64,000 nt of DNA from Allodiplogaster sudhausi (lineage: Eukaryota; Nematoda; Chromadorea; Rhabditida; Diplogasteridae), in assembly GCA_945643635.1 (NCBI GenBank), contig CALZFC010000017.1, positions 3,218,001 through 3,282,000 on the forward strand. Reading direction: 5' to 3'. Positions within the stretch are counted from its first letter, which is position 1. The number at the start of each line of letters is the position of its first letter. A program made the position numbers and the translations under genes. The notes beneath the pieces were generated by a model. The model ran no database searches and was not told the DNA's origin. It worked only from the letters and a program-made list of their open reading frames with translations. Shown piece after piece: positions 22,861 through 34,111 of the stretch.

Positions 22861-24480
22861 ATGGCCAGCGAAACTCGCTTGATTGAGGTCATGGAGCGCG
22901 TATGCAAGAAGCGCGGTCTCATGCGGGCTGCTCGATCAAGAATTCAAGGTTGAGAGAATGTTTTTATTTGTCGTAATTATATATGGTGTTTATACATAGG
23001 TGATTCAAGTTGAATTAGAAGTATGAGGATATGTAGCTGCTTTTCTTTATTTATGCAACAGCTGGTGGAACTCTAAAGATTTTGTGACCGGTGTACCCGC
23101 TTTGATACTAAAGCCGTTACTACTTTCGTTAGCTTTCCTGTTGAAAAGGGGAAGGGTTTATTTAAAAAGAAGAAAGAAAAAGAAAAGCTTTTTTTGAGAA
23201 ACTAGAGGGTTTTTGGTGTATTTAAGTAGGCTTGTTGAAAGCGAGAAACTTGTTTTTTTTTTTTAAATCAGCTAGCTTTCTTCAGCCTGATGGAACTCTC
23301 TGAGCGGAGTCTTCGCCGGCGATGCACTGGTCGAGCACTCCTCCTGCTCTTCTATATGAAGCATTCGAAAGAGGTTTTTTTTATATTTGTTGGTGAAGTT
23401 TTATTTACTTCACAGGGTTACTGTACACTTTATACCGTATCTTAGTCGTGAACCACAACCTTCTTACAAAATAATTTTGCTAGTTCGCGAACTTTAATAG
23501 TGTTTTATTCAGCAAACAAATATTCTTTGTTTACTAGGTTCGTGCTGCGCTGCCTTGCTAGAGGCTCGGGCGGTTCAGCCAATCCGCAACGCGACCGCAT
23601 CGCGCAGTACGAGCAGCCTCCTCATTGTCATCAGGAAGGTAAGCGTGCGGGCTATATATATTTTTTTCTTTTTATTTGGTTTCATCTTGTATTCCGATTT
23701 TTCCTCCGCAGTGTTGAAAATTTGCAATGTCTTACCTTTTGAGATGCCCTGGCGGAGTGTGCTTCCCTTGATGGTTTGCCTGACGATCTCCTCAGCCCCT
23801 CCTCCCTCCACGCTAGAATGGCTGATCTGCTTCAGGAGAACAACAACGATGCGGTTGGATATTTCTTGCTGCTTTTGGTCTATGTTATATCAATGTCTCG
23901 TTAGATTCTACTCCAAACACTTTCGGTAGATGCCATTATCCAGTACTTATTCCCCCCTCTCCGCTCTCTCTCTCTCTCTCTCTCCTTCCAGACCGTGCTC
24001 TCTCCTCTCTCTCTGATGATGCCTGATGTCCTGACAGGCCCTTTGGTTGCCCGCCGCATCGGCTTCAGTGACTCTTTCTCGCGACTCGGTTATGAAAGAA
24101 CTGCGAGAAGCCAACTTCGACCTCGCAGTCACGGGACTCTTCGATCTCTGCGGGCTTGGTTCGTTGACCCCTTCCCTTCCCTCCCTCTCTTTTCTCCAGG
24201 TCTGTTACAAATCCTAAAACCCATAAATTCATTACGTTTAGTTCAAATATGTATTTGAAACAATTAATTCTTTTTAATTAATTAAAATACTTATTAAAAA
24301 CTATATTGGTAATGCCAGATGTGCCAGCGACAGACGGAACTCCGCTCGAAGCTGGAGCTGCTCAAGTCGCGGATCGATGGCTGGGAACGAAGCGATCGGA
24401 GTGGAAGTGGTGGTGGCCAGCCAGGCAAGGCCGTCCCCCTCTCCGCCGCAGCCATCATCGATCTCTTTGCCGCCTCCTGA
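22861..24480 (+). CDS. Putative multi-exon gene in transposon; one exon resembles a UDP-glucuronosyltransferase segment
   Basis: Possible exons: 22861-22950 (MASETRLIEVMERVCKKR, donor gttgag); about 23275-23371 (FFSLMELSERSLRRR); 23540-23637; about 23750-23855 (ASLDGLPDDLLSPSSLHA and DLLQENNNDA); about 24040-24162; and 24323-24480 (MCQRQTELRSKLELLKSRI to AAIIDLFAAS and stop). In the fifth, one frame reads MKELREANFDLAVTGLFDLC, close to the conserved N-domain segment of nematode UGTs (ML..KFD.AI.EPFD.CG). Frames do not all join cleanly. Alternatives are a transposon accessory gene or a captured host fragment. Function is not assigned. Confidence 0.35.
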
Positions 24481-25117
24481 CCCTGAGAGGGTGCCATCAA
24501 TGACCCTAAGGGTCCTCTCATGCCCCCTCCCATGTCCATTCCGACCCTCTCACTCCCTTGCCGTACAGTTTTTGTGTCCCTTCTCTCATGCATTGATTGT
24601 GCGTCCCTGTTTTGTCATATAAACTTCGTTGCCGGTCATGGTCTTTCTTTTCTTCTCTCTTTTTCTCTTTTCCTCGCTTCTCTCTCGCTCTCACCTTGTC
24701 CCTGATTGTCACACGCCTCTCATCATAGAGGCACTTATAGCACACGGTTATGTAACAAGGCCACTCCTTCTTGCACGTGGATCTGTTTTATGTCTTAGTT
24801 TTTTTTCTATAGGTCGCCCCTTCCCATTTTTTTCTTGTTCTGTTTTGCCGTTCTATTCTAGGGAATCCATAATTTTTTTCCTTTTTTCTCGCATTCAAAC
24901 AATATTTGCTCATGTCGATGCCTACTAAGCTGTCCTTCCATGTACTAAGTGTATTACTGAGTGACTAACCTATACTTTTTAGACCGTTATTGTAATATTT
25001 CTTACACTTTTAACGTGTGTAAGCCACACATAAAGACAGATTTATTAATGCGCTTCAACCGCAATGAAATATGAAGCCCTGAGAAATTAAAGACAGTGCA
25101 TGGTGCATTTCACAAAA

Positions 25118-25220
25118 AGAATCCTGTTAATCAGCCTTTCAGCGTCGTGAAAAAGGCTTATTGGCAGGCCTTTTAATAAGCCTTGCGCAATCCTGTCAAT
25201 AAGCCTTTTTTCATTTACTG
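25118..25220. repeat. Right terminal inverted repeat and subterminal array
   Basis: About four copies of the same 18-bp motif, mostly inverted relative to the left array (AATCCTGTTAATCAGCCT and similar, one copy in the other orientation), ending in the 19-bp TIR at 25220. Confidence 0.8.
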
Positions 25221-25443
25221 AGAACTCGATGGCATGCTCGCTCGCTTCCATTGCATATTATTGCACATTGATCAAAATCAGCTGTGAATTCGGATCAGTC
25301 AATTAAAATCAAATATCAGACTAAAATTTAAAATTAAAATTAAATTAAATCGCAAGTAATACAATGAAGAGGAGGAATTTATCGCTATCTCAATTACTGA
25401 AAGTTCTTTATCATTGCAGGCAGTTCAATGCAATGCATCCAGA

Positions 25444-25484
<41 letters not shown>

Positions 25485-26205
25485 AAAACACGAAATTTTC
25501 TATGTTCTTGCAAACTTGTCGACTTAGCATTTATAGTTTACCTTTCGATATCTTTATTTCTCTACTGAGTTTCACACTTCATTTTGCTCAGAGAGCTTCA
25601 ATATGATAACTACACCCATGTCCTCTTGCCAGAAGCGCTAAATCGCTTCTCTGCACCCTCTCACTTCTCTGCTTTCTCTCTCTCTCAATTATCAGCTCTC
25701 TCAAAAGTCAACTTATTTCACTTCTTTTTCATTCAGCCGAGCTCTGTCAAAAAAATTGACCGATCAGTTATTCAGAAATCTCTTGAGTGCAAGGTGTTCA
25801 CAACCTCACTTCAGCGCTTATGGTTAATATTCGCGAGGTACTCTGTATACAATGGTAAAAAATTTTTTATTTAAAACAACGTCACCATAAAAAATTATTT
25901 GAAGAAAAATCATACAAAAAAAATAATTCAAGACTTAGAAAAAATCATTGCAAATTCGGGAAACGTTGGAAGAGAAATAATTTGAACAAAAATCATAAAT
26001 ACGAAAATCGGGAAAGGTTGATTGAAGAAAATCATCTGATGAAAAATCATTAAAAGAAAAATCATTCCACCGCTCGTCGCAGCGGCATGTCAACAAAAGT
26101 CGAATTGTGCCTAAGAAAAGAATTAAAATCATTCAAAATAACTAGAATGTATGAATACAGAATTAAAAAGGAGCCCTCTGCCAAAGCCTGTAGAATACGG
26201 CCACA
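25221..26205. other. Right flank of transposon and 3' flank of coiled-coil copy A
   Basis: Starts with the target duplication. Contains a (GA)n run at about 25446-25481. The stretch 25584-26140 is a diverged duplicate of 28590-29090, including a Pyr-rich block and degenerate AAATCATTAGAAGA-type repeats. No gene. Confidence 0.5.
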
Positions 26206-27607
26206 TCAACGAATAATGAAATCTTTAATAGCAGAATAAAAAGAACGAACCATATCTTGTCCTTCCTCGTCTTGTCGCTCTTCTTCAACGCGCATGAACT
26301 CGCGGCCGATCGCTTTCTCAAGCTCGGCAATCCGCATCCGAAGACGGTCATTAGTGTCCATTGAATCCTCAGGGACCTGAACACAAATACCTTCACTGAC
26401 TGGCTGATGTTGGTTTTAGCCAGCCGATGGCTGATATAGTAGTCGGAGTTCTAATTGGCGGAGCACGCTAAGCTATTTGTGTATTCTTGTAGATCCTCTT
26501 TCTATACTTTATTTTATCCCTCTAAGAACCCTCCACACATTTCTCTCTTTCTATCTGGCCTGCTGTCGCTCCTCTGTTATCTCATAGAGACAAACCTTGC
26601 TCTTCGCTCTCAGACGTGCCAGTGCAGATTCGAGCTTTTCGATCTGCTTCTCAAGAAACTTCGGTTCTTCATCGTCCACCGGCGTATCAGATGTCTGAAG
26701 GGGATTGTTCTTCATCACATTGTCTCTCATTTAATCGCGCGCTCTCTCTCTTTCTCGATCTTTATAGATTTTGCCTCATTTCGTCTTTTTTGGCTATATT
26801 TCTCTCTCAACAGCATTCCCTCCAAACCTTGATTGTCTTGTCGAAGATCAGCTTACGTCGCCGACCTACTTGGGGACCATCGTTCTGCTGAGTATTGACG
26901 TTAGGAACGGCTTGTTCCTTTTCTTCATAACTTTCGCTCGCTTGTTGGAGTGCCTCGTCCAGCTGTTCTTCCAGCATGTCCAGGTCGACGCGTTCACTTA
27001 GAGACGGAGTAGAGTGATCAACGATAAGGTAGTATTTTTCGTATAGTTCGGGCAAGTCTTGCCGCTTAATTTGTTCTAGCAGCTCGATGCCAGGCTTTGC
27101 AGCTATGACTTGAGACAGACGCGACTTCTCCTTCTTCATTCCAGTCACGAGCTCGTTTATTATCTCATCACGCTTCTTCTCGACGCTTTGGACGACGTCC
27201 CGCCAATCGATTCTGTCCGCTTTCGTAATCATGAACCCGATGTCCTCGAGTCTATCAAGTGCTTCCTTCAGATCGCGCAAGTCACGCTTGTCGCTCGTCG
27301 ACCAGCCCTTTTCGAGACGATTGAGCAGATCGCGTTGCGCTTCGAGAACTTTGCTGGCCTCATTCATGCTTTCGGCGCGATCATACAGCTTCCACATCGT
27401 CGCAGCTGCAGCAGTAACGTTAGTGTCGAGTTGCCAGTACGACCACACTCGTGTGAAGTTCCATCAATCCTGTAGTAGTCGCTCCGCTTCAATCGTCTTC
27501 TCTTCGAGCTCATCGTAGAGTTCATAGTCTGGGTAGACGTCATCGTTTTGCACCACATTCTCGTGGCTGCGCAGCAGAGTTTCAAGCTCATCGCGGCAGC
27601 GGTTCAT
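26206..27607 (-). pseudogene. Coiled-coil family copy A (in-frame stop)
   Basis: ATG at 27607 lies after a cttttcacag acceptor. The frame reads MNRCRDELETLLRSHENVV, then a TGA at 27466-27464 (codon 48), then continues in the same frame to 26807 with AAKPGIELLEQIKRQ and LDMLEEQLDEALQQA. A second exon (about 26690-26590) has KFLEKQIEKLESALARLR. A third (about 26390-26206) has RIAELEKAIGREFMRVEEE. Predicted largely alpha-helical. The protein family is not recognised. It is the only stop in an otherwise conserved frame, so recent decay, or less likely readthrough, is possible. Neighbour copy B lies in the same orientation. Confidence 0.6.
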
Positions 27608-27689
27608 TCGGTCGTCGTCGAACGGCTACATTCTTGCCTGTGAAAAGATATTATAATTAGATTTTTCATCGCGGTGGCAAGCGTGTATG

Positions 27690-27880
27690 TACCCTCTCAA
27701 GAGGGGACGAGCAACTCGGAATGACCCGGACGAAGGTGATGTAGAAAGATTCGCTGTAATTTGCACTGCCCCTTTCGAAGAACTTCTTAAGAAGGTGTGG
27801 ACGACGCGTGCTAATTTGAAGAATCGCGAGACTCCTACTTGCTGGGAGTCGTCGGCTTCTCATGAGGTCAGAGAGGAGTG
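27690..27880. promoter_or_regulatory. Upstream module of coiled-coil copy A
   Basis: A block of about 190 bp with GAATGACCCGGACGAAGGTG and ACTTGCTGGGAGTCGTCG lies just upstream of the copy A start. Related blocks precede copies B, C and D. A shared promoter or 5' untranslated exon is inferred from position only. Confidence 0.5.
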
Positions 27881-27899
27881 GGGAGAACACCCAATTAGA

Positions 27900-29166
27900 A
27901 CAACATTTCTATAACAACAGTCATATTCATTGGGTGCATTTTTTGAGTATGTTGACTAACGATCGATTCACATACTTTGCATTCCAAATGATAAATATAG
28001 TTGATTTTGCTTGTCTCCTTCCAAAAAGTGGTCAAGTATACCCAAACTGAACAAAAGATTAATGTTGGGAAACGGAAATGTTCCACATTTCGTGGTACTT
28101 TCAGAAACTTTTTTTCTGAGTAAATTATGATCACCAGAATAATTGTATAAGTAACGACGATAACTTGTTAATATTTCAAGGAATTACTGCTTATATTAAC
28201 TTCGTATTATTCCATAATTTAGAGCATTTCGTCAATGGTACACCTCGGACTGGATACGGTAGTGGTTGTAGAGAACGAATTTTTCTTCTGGTCCGTGGTC
28301 AGCAAGCACAGTCACCTTTTCGGTTCATGCATTCTGCTTCCGATATTCGCCATCCATTGGTTCTGCATGTTCGTAATGCCCTACCATTAATTGAACATAT
28401 TCAGCGAATGTTTCATTATATTTTTATTTTGTTTGTAATGCTTTTACGTAACTTTATTATTTTCTTCCTAATTGCAACATTGATATGTTAAAGCAAAAAA
28501 TATTCTCATGTTATCTTCGCGCAGACTTCGTGTTCCTTAGTAATTAAAGTTATCTCGCTGAATTTCACTGCGCGCACCAATCTCACACTTCAAATGTATG
28601 AACCTACACCCATGTCCTCTTCCAGAAGCTTAACGTCAATTCACTGCACTCTCTCACTTCTCTTCACTCTCTCACTTCTTTGCTCTCTCTCTCACTTCTT
28701 CACTCTCTCAAACTAGACTTATTTCACTTGTTACTCATTAAAACGAGCAGTAATTTATTCAGAAATCTTTAGAAATCATTATAATAAAATCATTCAAGAA
28801 TATACTATTAGAAGAAAAATCATCAGAAAAAAATCGGGAAAAGTTGGAATGTGAATTATTTGAAGCAAAATCATTAGAAGAAAAATCATTAGAAGTTAAA
28901 TCTTAAGAAAAAAAATCATTATGAAAAAAAATTTTGAAAAGAAATCACTTAAAGAAAACTCATTCGAAGAAAAATCGAGAAAACGTAGATAGAAGAGAAC
29001 TCATTTGAAGACAAATCATTAGAAGAAAAATCATGCCGCCGCTCTCTGCGACATCCCAATAGTCGTGTGGTGCCTTAGAATAATGATTAAAATTATATAA
29101 AATCAACTAGGTAGTCTGAGTATAGAAGTAAAAATGCGCCGAATGAATAAAAAGAATACGGCCACA
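27900..29166. other. Spacer between coiled-coil copies A and B
   Basis: Unique AT-rich DNA at 27900-28560, including an open frame at 28165-28491 without domains. Then 28590-29090 duplicates 25584-26140, with a Pyr-rich block and a degenerate tandem array of GAAAAATCATTA-type units at about 28790-29040. No gene supported. Confidence 0.45.
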
Positions 29167-29437
29167 TCAACTATCAAGGCATGTATCAATAAAAGAGTAA
29201 TTCAAAACATTAACCAGACGAATCTGGTCTTGTTCTTCCTCGTCTAGTCGCTCTTCTTCAACGCGCATGAACTCGCGGCCGATCGCATTCTCGAGCTCGG
29301 TAATACGAATTCGAAGGGGATCATTCGTGTCCATTGAAGGATCTTGGACCTGAACACAAAGATATTCACTGACGGGCTGATGGTGGTTTCAGCCTGTCGA
29401 TGGTCGATCTAACAACGGGTTTGCTATCCAACGGTCT

Positions 29438-29473
<36 letters not shown>

Positions 29474-30379
29474 CGTCTGTCTCACTATTCGAAGCTCATT
29501 CCTTCGCGCTCTGCGCACTCTCTCACTCTCGCACTGCCTGACCTTCTGTCGATCCTCTGTTCGCTCTTCTTCTTGTCCTTTTCCTCGCTCGTCGACCCCC
29601 TTGCTCTTCGATCTCAGAAGTGCCAGAGCAGATTCAAGCTTTTCGATACGCTTCTCAAGAAACTTGTGCGCTTCAATTGCCTCATCAAGTTGTTTCTCCA
29701 GCGTATGGAGGTTAAGGTAGATTTTGTTCCAGTTAGGCGGCGCCTTAAAACCGTCCAACAGATTTATAAGACAGTTGTATTGTTCTTTCAGTTCGGGCAA
29801 CTTTTGGCGCTTTAATTGTTCGAGAATCTCGATGCCAGGTTTCCCAGCAATGACTTCTGACAGACGGGTTTGCTCCTTCTTCATTGCCGTCACTAGATCG
29901 TGTGCAATATCGTTGCGCCTCTTTAGGATGGCATTGACCACGCGGAAGTCCTCCTTCTTATTCACGAACCATCCTATTTTTTCGAGCTTAGCAATTGCTT
30001 CGTTCAGATCGATGACGTCACGCATAGATCCAGATGATTTGCCATTCTGTAGACGAGTGAGCAGATCGCGCTGCTGGTCGAGCACTTCTTTGGCTCGATC
30101 CCACTTGGCAGCGCGAGCACGTAGCTTCTCCAGCGCGGATTCACCACGCCTCGCAATATATTTGAGCTCCTGGTACGAATGAAGGCCGCTGAAGGACAGG
30201 AATCTATTGAGGATTGCTCTCGTTTCTTCCGTAATCATGACGAGCTCGCGGATAAGAGACGCGTCTGGGTAGATGTCGCCGGCCTTAACCACATCGCTGC
30301 GCAACATGCGTAGCACAGCTTCGAACTGATTTTGGCAGGCATTATTCGCACGTTCGGCGGAACTTTTGTAATCCTTCAT
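29167..30379 (-). CDS. Coiled-coil family copy B (intact frame, unknown function)
   Basis: ATG at 30379 follows a atattttcag acceptor by about 10 nt, as for trans-splicing or a 5' non-coding exon. The main exon encodes about 300 aa, highly helical: PDASLIRELVMITEE, DQQRDLLTRLQNGKSSG, VIAGKPGIEILEQLKRQ, then KRIEKLESALALLRSKSKGV and an Arg/Glu-rich end. A last exon (about 29350-29167) has RIRITELENAIGREFMRVEE, an acidic stretch, and ends LDS. In this copy the helical and zipper parts lie in one open frame. Likely an intracellular coiled-coil protein, since no signal peptide is visible. It belongs to a local family with copies A, C, D and a relic at 14.4 kb. I do not recognise the family. Confidence 0.65.
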
Positions 30380-30589
30380 GAATGATTGCCTCTGAAAATA
30401 TTGAAAATTATATATGTATATATATAATAATTATAATAAGCGATGACGATCCACATATTACTATTATTACATACATACAAATAACCGATCATAACATCGG
30501 CGCAACAACATTGACTTTGCATCACTTCATAAAAGTAAAATATCTACTTTTATTACAATATAAAATTAAGAAAAATTAAACACAAGGAA

Positions 30590-30800
30590 GGCAAGGACGA
30601 AGAGGATCTTTTCGCATAGCTTGAAAGGACGATAAACTCGGAATGACACGGACGAAGGTGACGGAGGGACTTTCGCTGTAATTAGCGACGCCCCGTTTCG
30701 AAGAGCTTCTTAACAGACGAAGCGTGCTAATTTGGTCAACTGCGAGATCTCTGACTTGCTGGAAATCGTCGACTTTACGAGAGGGCACAGAGATTTTGAT
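30590..30800. promoter_or_regulatory. Upstream module of coiled-coil copy B
   Basis: Same module as at 27690 (GAATGACACGGACGAAGGTG). On the minus strand it stays open and reads ANYSESPSVTFVRVIPS. An inverted copy lies at about 31065-31275, so the two could form a hairpin. Confidence 0.5.
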
Positions 30801-30829
30801 AATTCGAAATAATAGCCTCGTTTTCATAA

Positions 30830-31721
30830 TTTCATCATCTCCATCGTAATTTTCCTTCTCTCCTTTTCACTATCTCTTTCTTCCACTTCTACATAACTTA
30901 TGTTCCTCTCTCGCTCTCCCTCTCTGTCTCCCTCTCTTTCACTCTCCTTATCTCTTTCTCTCTCACTCTTTCACTCTCTCTCTCTCTCAGTCGATTTCAC
31001 CCTACGCTGACCTGCAAACCGCAAGCCGCTCAGCGAACTTGAAATCGAGCCCGCGAAACTTCTTCATCATTAATAAAAAGTCTCTCTGCACTCTCGTGAA
31101 GTCGATGAATCCCCCAACAAGTCAGAGATCTCTTGAAAATAAGAACGTATCGTTCGCACCATCTTAAACAGCTTTTCGGAAGAGAGCAGCGCTAATTGCA
31201 GCGAATATTAATCCGCCACTTTCGTCCATGTCATTCCGAGTTGATGGTCCTCTCTTGAGAGGGGCGAATTCTTCGTCTTCCTTGCATTACTTGTGTTTTT
31301 AATCTTTTATAAGGCAATTGATCCAAATTCAATGTTGGCGATAGAAATGGAACAGAGTTTTCATACGGTATCGCTCATTTCTACATAATTACCACGTGCT
31401 AATTTGCCCAGTCTTGACATCTCCGACTTGCTTGGATTCGTCGACTTCACACGAGGGCAGAGCGATTTCGACCTTTCGAGAAGATAACCACCGCCTTGAT
31501 CAGGAGCGGACTACCAATTTGAAATGCCAAATTGAGAAGTGGTGGAGGGGGAAGAGGATTACACCTTATTAGCCTCCTCATCAGTAGCTTAAGGACACAA
31601 TGAATCATGGAGCAGGTTTTTATTGGGTGCTCAATGATGCAGGCGGTGCTCAATATCACAGCTTGCGGTTAGCAGGTCAACGCAGCATAGGGTGAGATTG
31701 AAAGTGATGAGAGAGAGCGAA

Positions 31722-31770
<49 letters not shown>

Positions 31771-31986
31771 AAGAGAGAGAGAGAGAAAGAGAGAGAGAAA
31801 GGGAGAGAGAAAGAGAGAAAGAGAGAGAGTGAGTGAGAGATGATTGGCATGCACTGACTACCGACTGCCTCCCGTACTCATCTGACGCATAAAAATAAAA
31901 GAATTAGAAACCCAACTCTTAAACAATAGAAACAGGCATCGTTCTACAGTCAATATTTTTTGAGGATTTTCGGAGTTTGGCAAATA
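30830..31986. other. Repeat-rich spacer, left part of a segmental duplication
   Basis: Contains CT-rich DNA (30900-31000), the inverted module copy (31065-31275), a partial module (31390-31480), then DNA from about 31440 duplicated at 45100-46170. A long (GA)n tract spans about 31710-31842. No gene. Confidence 0.5.
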
Positions 31987-32545
31987 TACAGTACCGCTCA
32001 GCGGCCAGGGGTCAATGCTATAGCGGCTATAGCGGCTATAGCCAAAAGAGGCCAAGCGAAATTAAGGCCTGTAACATTTTTGTTTTCAGAATTCATTGTT
32101 ATTTCTGTCTTCAGGGCAATCTTCTGCATCCATTAAGCTCAAAAACTCTACAAAACAATGCATATTCACCAAAATGGAAAATCTTGTAAATATGTGGTGC
32201 AGGAACACGAGAATTAGTAGTGTGTGAATGTGTCATCGTTTCAGTGAATTTTATAAAGGCTACCGTAAACAAAGAAGCATGGCCCTTCAGACCGGCATAT
32301 ATTTACATCAATAGGAATAGGCATATGTATACATATATACATATATGCATGCCGCTACGAATGCATCACGAAGCGAACCGTAACATATATGGATAAACCC
32401 CGCACCACCTGCTTTGCGGCAACCAAGGAGATCGAATTCTGAAATCCTTGTACTTTTCCTGTGGCTAAAACAAAACTAACCCTTTTCCCTGGGACTCTAG
32501 TATTCTGCGCAAGATAAAGGTAACAAAAAACCTCCTCCGTGACTC

Positions 32546-33561
32546 TTATAGCGGAAGGGCCCCTCCCTGGGCCGGCAACGAGTCTCTAATATATGGCTGC
32601 ATGCCACCTACGGAGCGCCACCTCCCGCGGATGCGTACCTGCTCTAGGGCCGCCCCTGACCCAATTGACACCGCCGCACCGCCCACTCTGAGCTGGTGTG
32701 TAGTGATCCGCGCAATGTTCGCATCTGCACACGCTCGGGCCAATTCCTTCCGTATTGTGGACGTCGTGAGCGGCCGACCCGTGCTCCTGCTCGCGAACAT
32801 GAATGCTTCAGCCTGATTAGGAAGCCAACTCATATGCAACTCAAACAGCTTTCTACCACAAGAACCTGGCCCCGCCATAACCCTAGTGACTCTACCCTCT
32901 TTCAGCTGGTCGTTTTTCGCCTTACGGATCCGAATGGCGATGACATCGCCTTCCTCCGTGATGTCCTTCCTCTGCAGTGCGACCGTTTCCGACACCCGAA
33001 GGAGGGCAGCCATGGCCAGCGCAGCAAATATCCCGATGCGGATGTCTTCTTGCGGCGCGTTCTTCCTGAGCGCCCACGCGATCAGCTTGTCAACTTCCGC
33101 CCTCTCCGCCGCTGAATGATGACGCACCGCCTGCTGCCTCTGCGCCGCTGCCCGTGCCTAAGCAACCTCATTTTTTCCCCCGCTATGCCACCCATCACCC
33201 CTCCAACCATGGAAACCACCGTTCCTTCCTTCTCGGGATCCATCGCCTGCCCGGTGGCCGACTTGAATGCCGCCACTGCGGTAGTCAGTGTCGCTGCCGA
33301 AGTGATGTCCGCATACTTGCGCGCTACATACGCGCACAAAGCCAGCGGGCGGTTTGGGTTTAGGCCAATGCTGCGGCTGAACTTGATCCGGGCTCGCTCA
33401 CTCTGCTCGTACATCTCTCGCGTACTGGCTACCAGGGATCTTTCCGCCGCGTGCCAAATTGCTCCTTGTAGGTCGGAAGGAAGCTCGTTGATGCCCTCCG
33501 ATAGAAACCTCTTCCTCGGGCCTGTCATAAATACCGTACTCTTAGGCAGGGAACCATACAA
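32546..33561 (-). CDS. Tyrosine recombinase (YR), apparently frameshifted
   Basis: N-terminal part (33561 to about 33130) reads MYGSLPKSTVFMTGP and then a helical core-binding-like region (ARIKFSRSIGLNPNRP). The catalytic part (about 33127-32546) has the expected residues: Arg I in ALLRVSETV, Lys in RIRKAKND, HxxR in TTHQLRVG, Trp in RGRWRS, and Tyr in MQPYI. The two parts are in different frames with a switch near 33110-33150, which could be a frameshift or a short intron. Length of about 330 aa fits Crypton, DIRS or PAT-type recombinases. No reverse transcriptase is nearby. The DNA is more GC-rich than its surroundings. It lies wholly inside the 1.47-kb insertion in a transposon arm. Confidence 0.75.
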
Positions 33562-33748
33562 ACCGCTTCGCGCTACTGCCCTCGGGCCGGGATTGGGTGG
33601 GCACCAAACCGTCTCTCACGGACACACTGGCGTAGAATGACGCAATCCCCTCTCTCTCCCCCTTTTCTCCTCCCCGTGACCCCGTGACCCTAACCGCAAC
33701 GCGACCGCGCTCGCCTCTGAGAGAGAGCGTACCTCCAAACGCCCAATT

Positions 33749-34080
33749 TCAAGCTCTATTTTGCATACTTTTGTCTTATGAAGATACTTTTAATGCTACA
33801 AGTGAAAAAGGTATGGCAAAAAATCTTGCAAAAAAATTGGAAGAAATTAGCTCAAAAGAGGAACCGAACACCGGCTCTTCGGCTCATGCACATGCTTTGA
33901 TTCTCTTTATTTTTCCTAGTCAAAACATTCGCCCCGGTTGGGATTCGTACTTGCGACGCTCAAAACAGCACGCTAACGCGCAGCCTACTGCGCTACGCAG
34001 GCCATGTACGGGCTCTCAAGCTCGATAAAGATAATGGCAGATCAGCCATATTCGTCGCCATTCAATTTCTTTCTCTCACA

Positions 34081-34111
<31 letters not shown>

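Larger units (their letters stand above)
14488..25220. mobile_element. 10.7-kb DNA transposon with 6-bp TSD and subterminal repeats
   Basis: The left end CAGTAAATGAAAAAAGGCT is mirrored exactly by the right end (minus-strand reading from 25220). AGAACT lies directly outside both ends (14482-14487 and 25221-25226), a 6-bp target-site duplication. Inside each end are multiple copies of an 18-bp motif AGGCTTATTAACAGGATT. It interrupts a coiled-coil family gene relic. Internal plus-strand genes are a low-complexity multi-exon gene (15012-16.95 kb), a coiled-coil protein (17034-18608), a decayed transposase-like reading frame (19643-21528) and a third multi-exon gene (22861-24480). Subterminal arrays recall CACTA/EnSpm elements, but those duplicate 2-3 bp. 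Polintons duplicate 6 bp but carry polymerase B, integrase and capsid genes, none of which is seen. Confidence 0.85.

Noticed and set aside
14488..25220. Polinton/Maverick as identity of the 10.7-kb element, because of the 6-bp TSD
   Set aside because: No polymerase B, integrase, protease, ATPase or capsid genes are visible, and the ends do not resemble Polinton ends as I know them.
30900..31000. CRISPR-like or regulatory direct repeats in CT-rich DNA
   Set aside because: Simple-sequence CT tracts without regular repeat-spacer structure, and the genome is eukaryotic.
31669..31854. Ser/Leu-rich frames over (GA)n tracts, also at 45527-45871 and 60896-61346
   Set aside because: They are translations of microsatellites without conserved flanking coding sequence.
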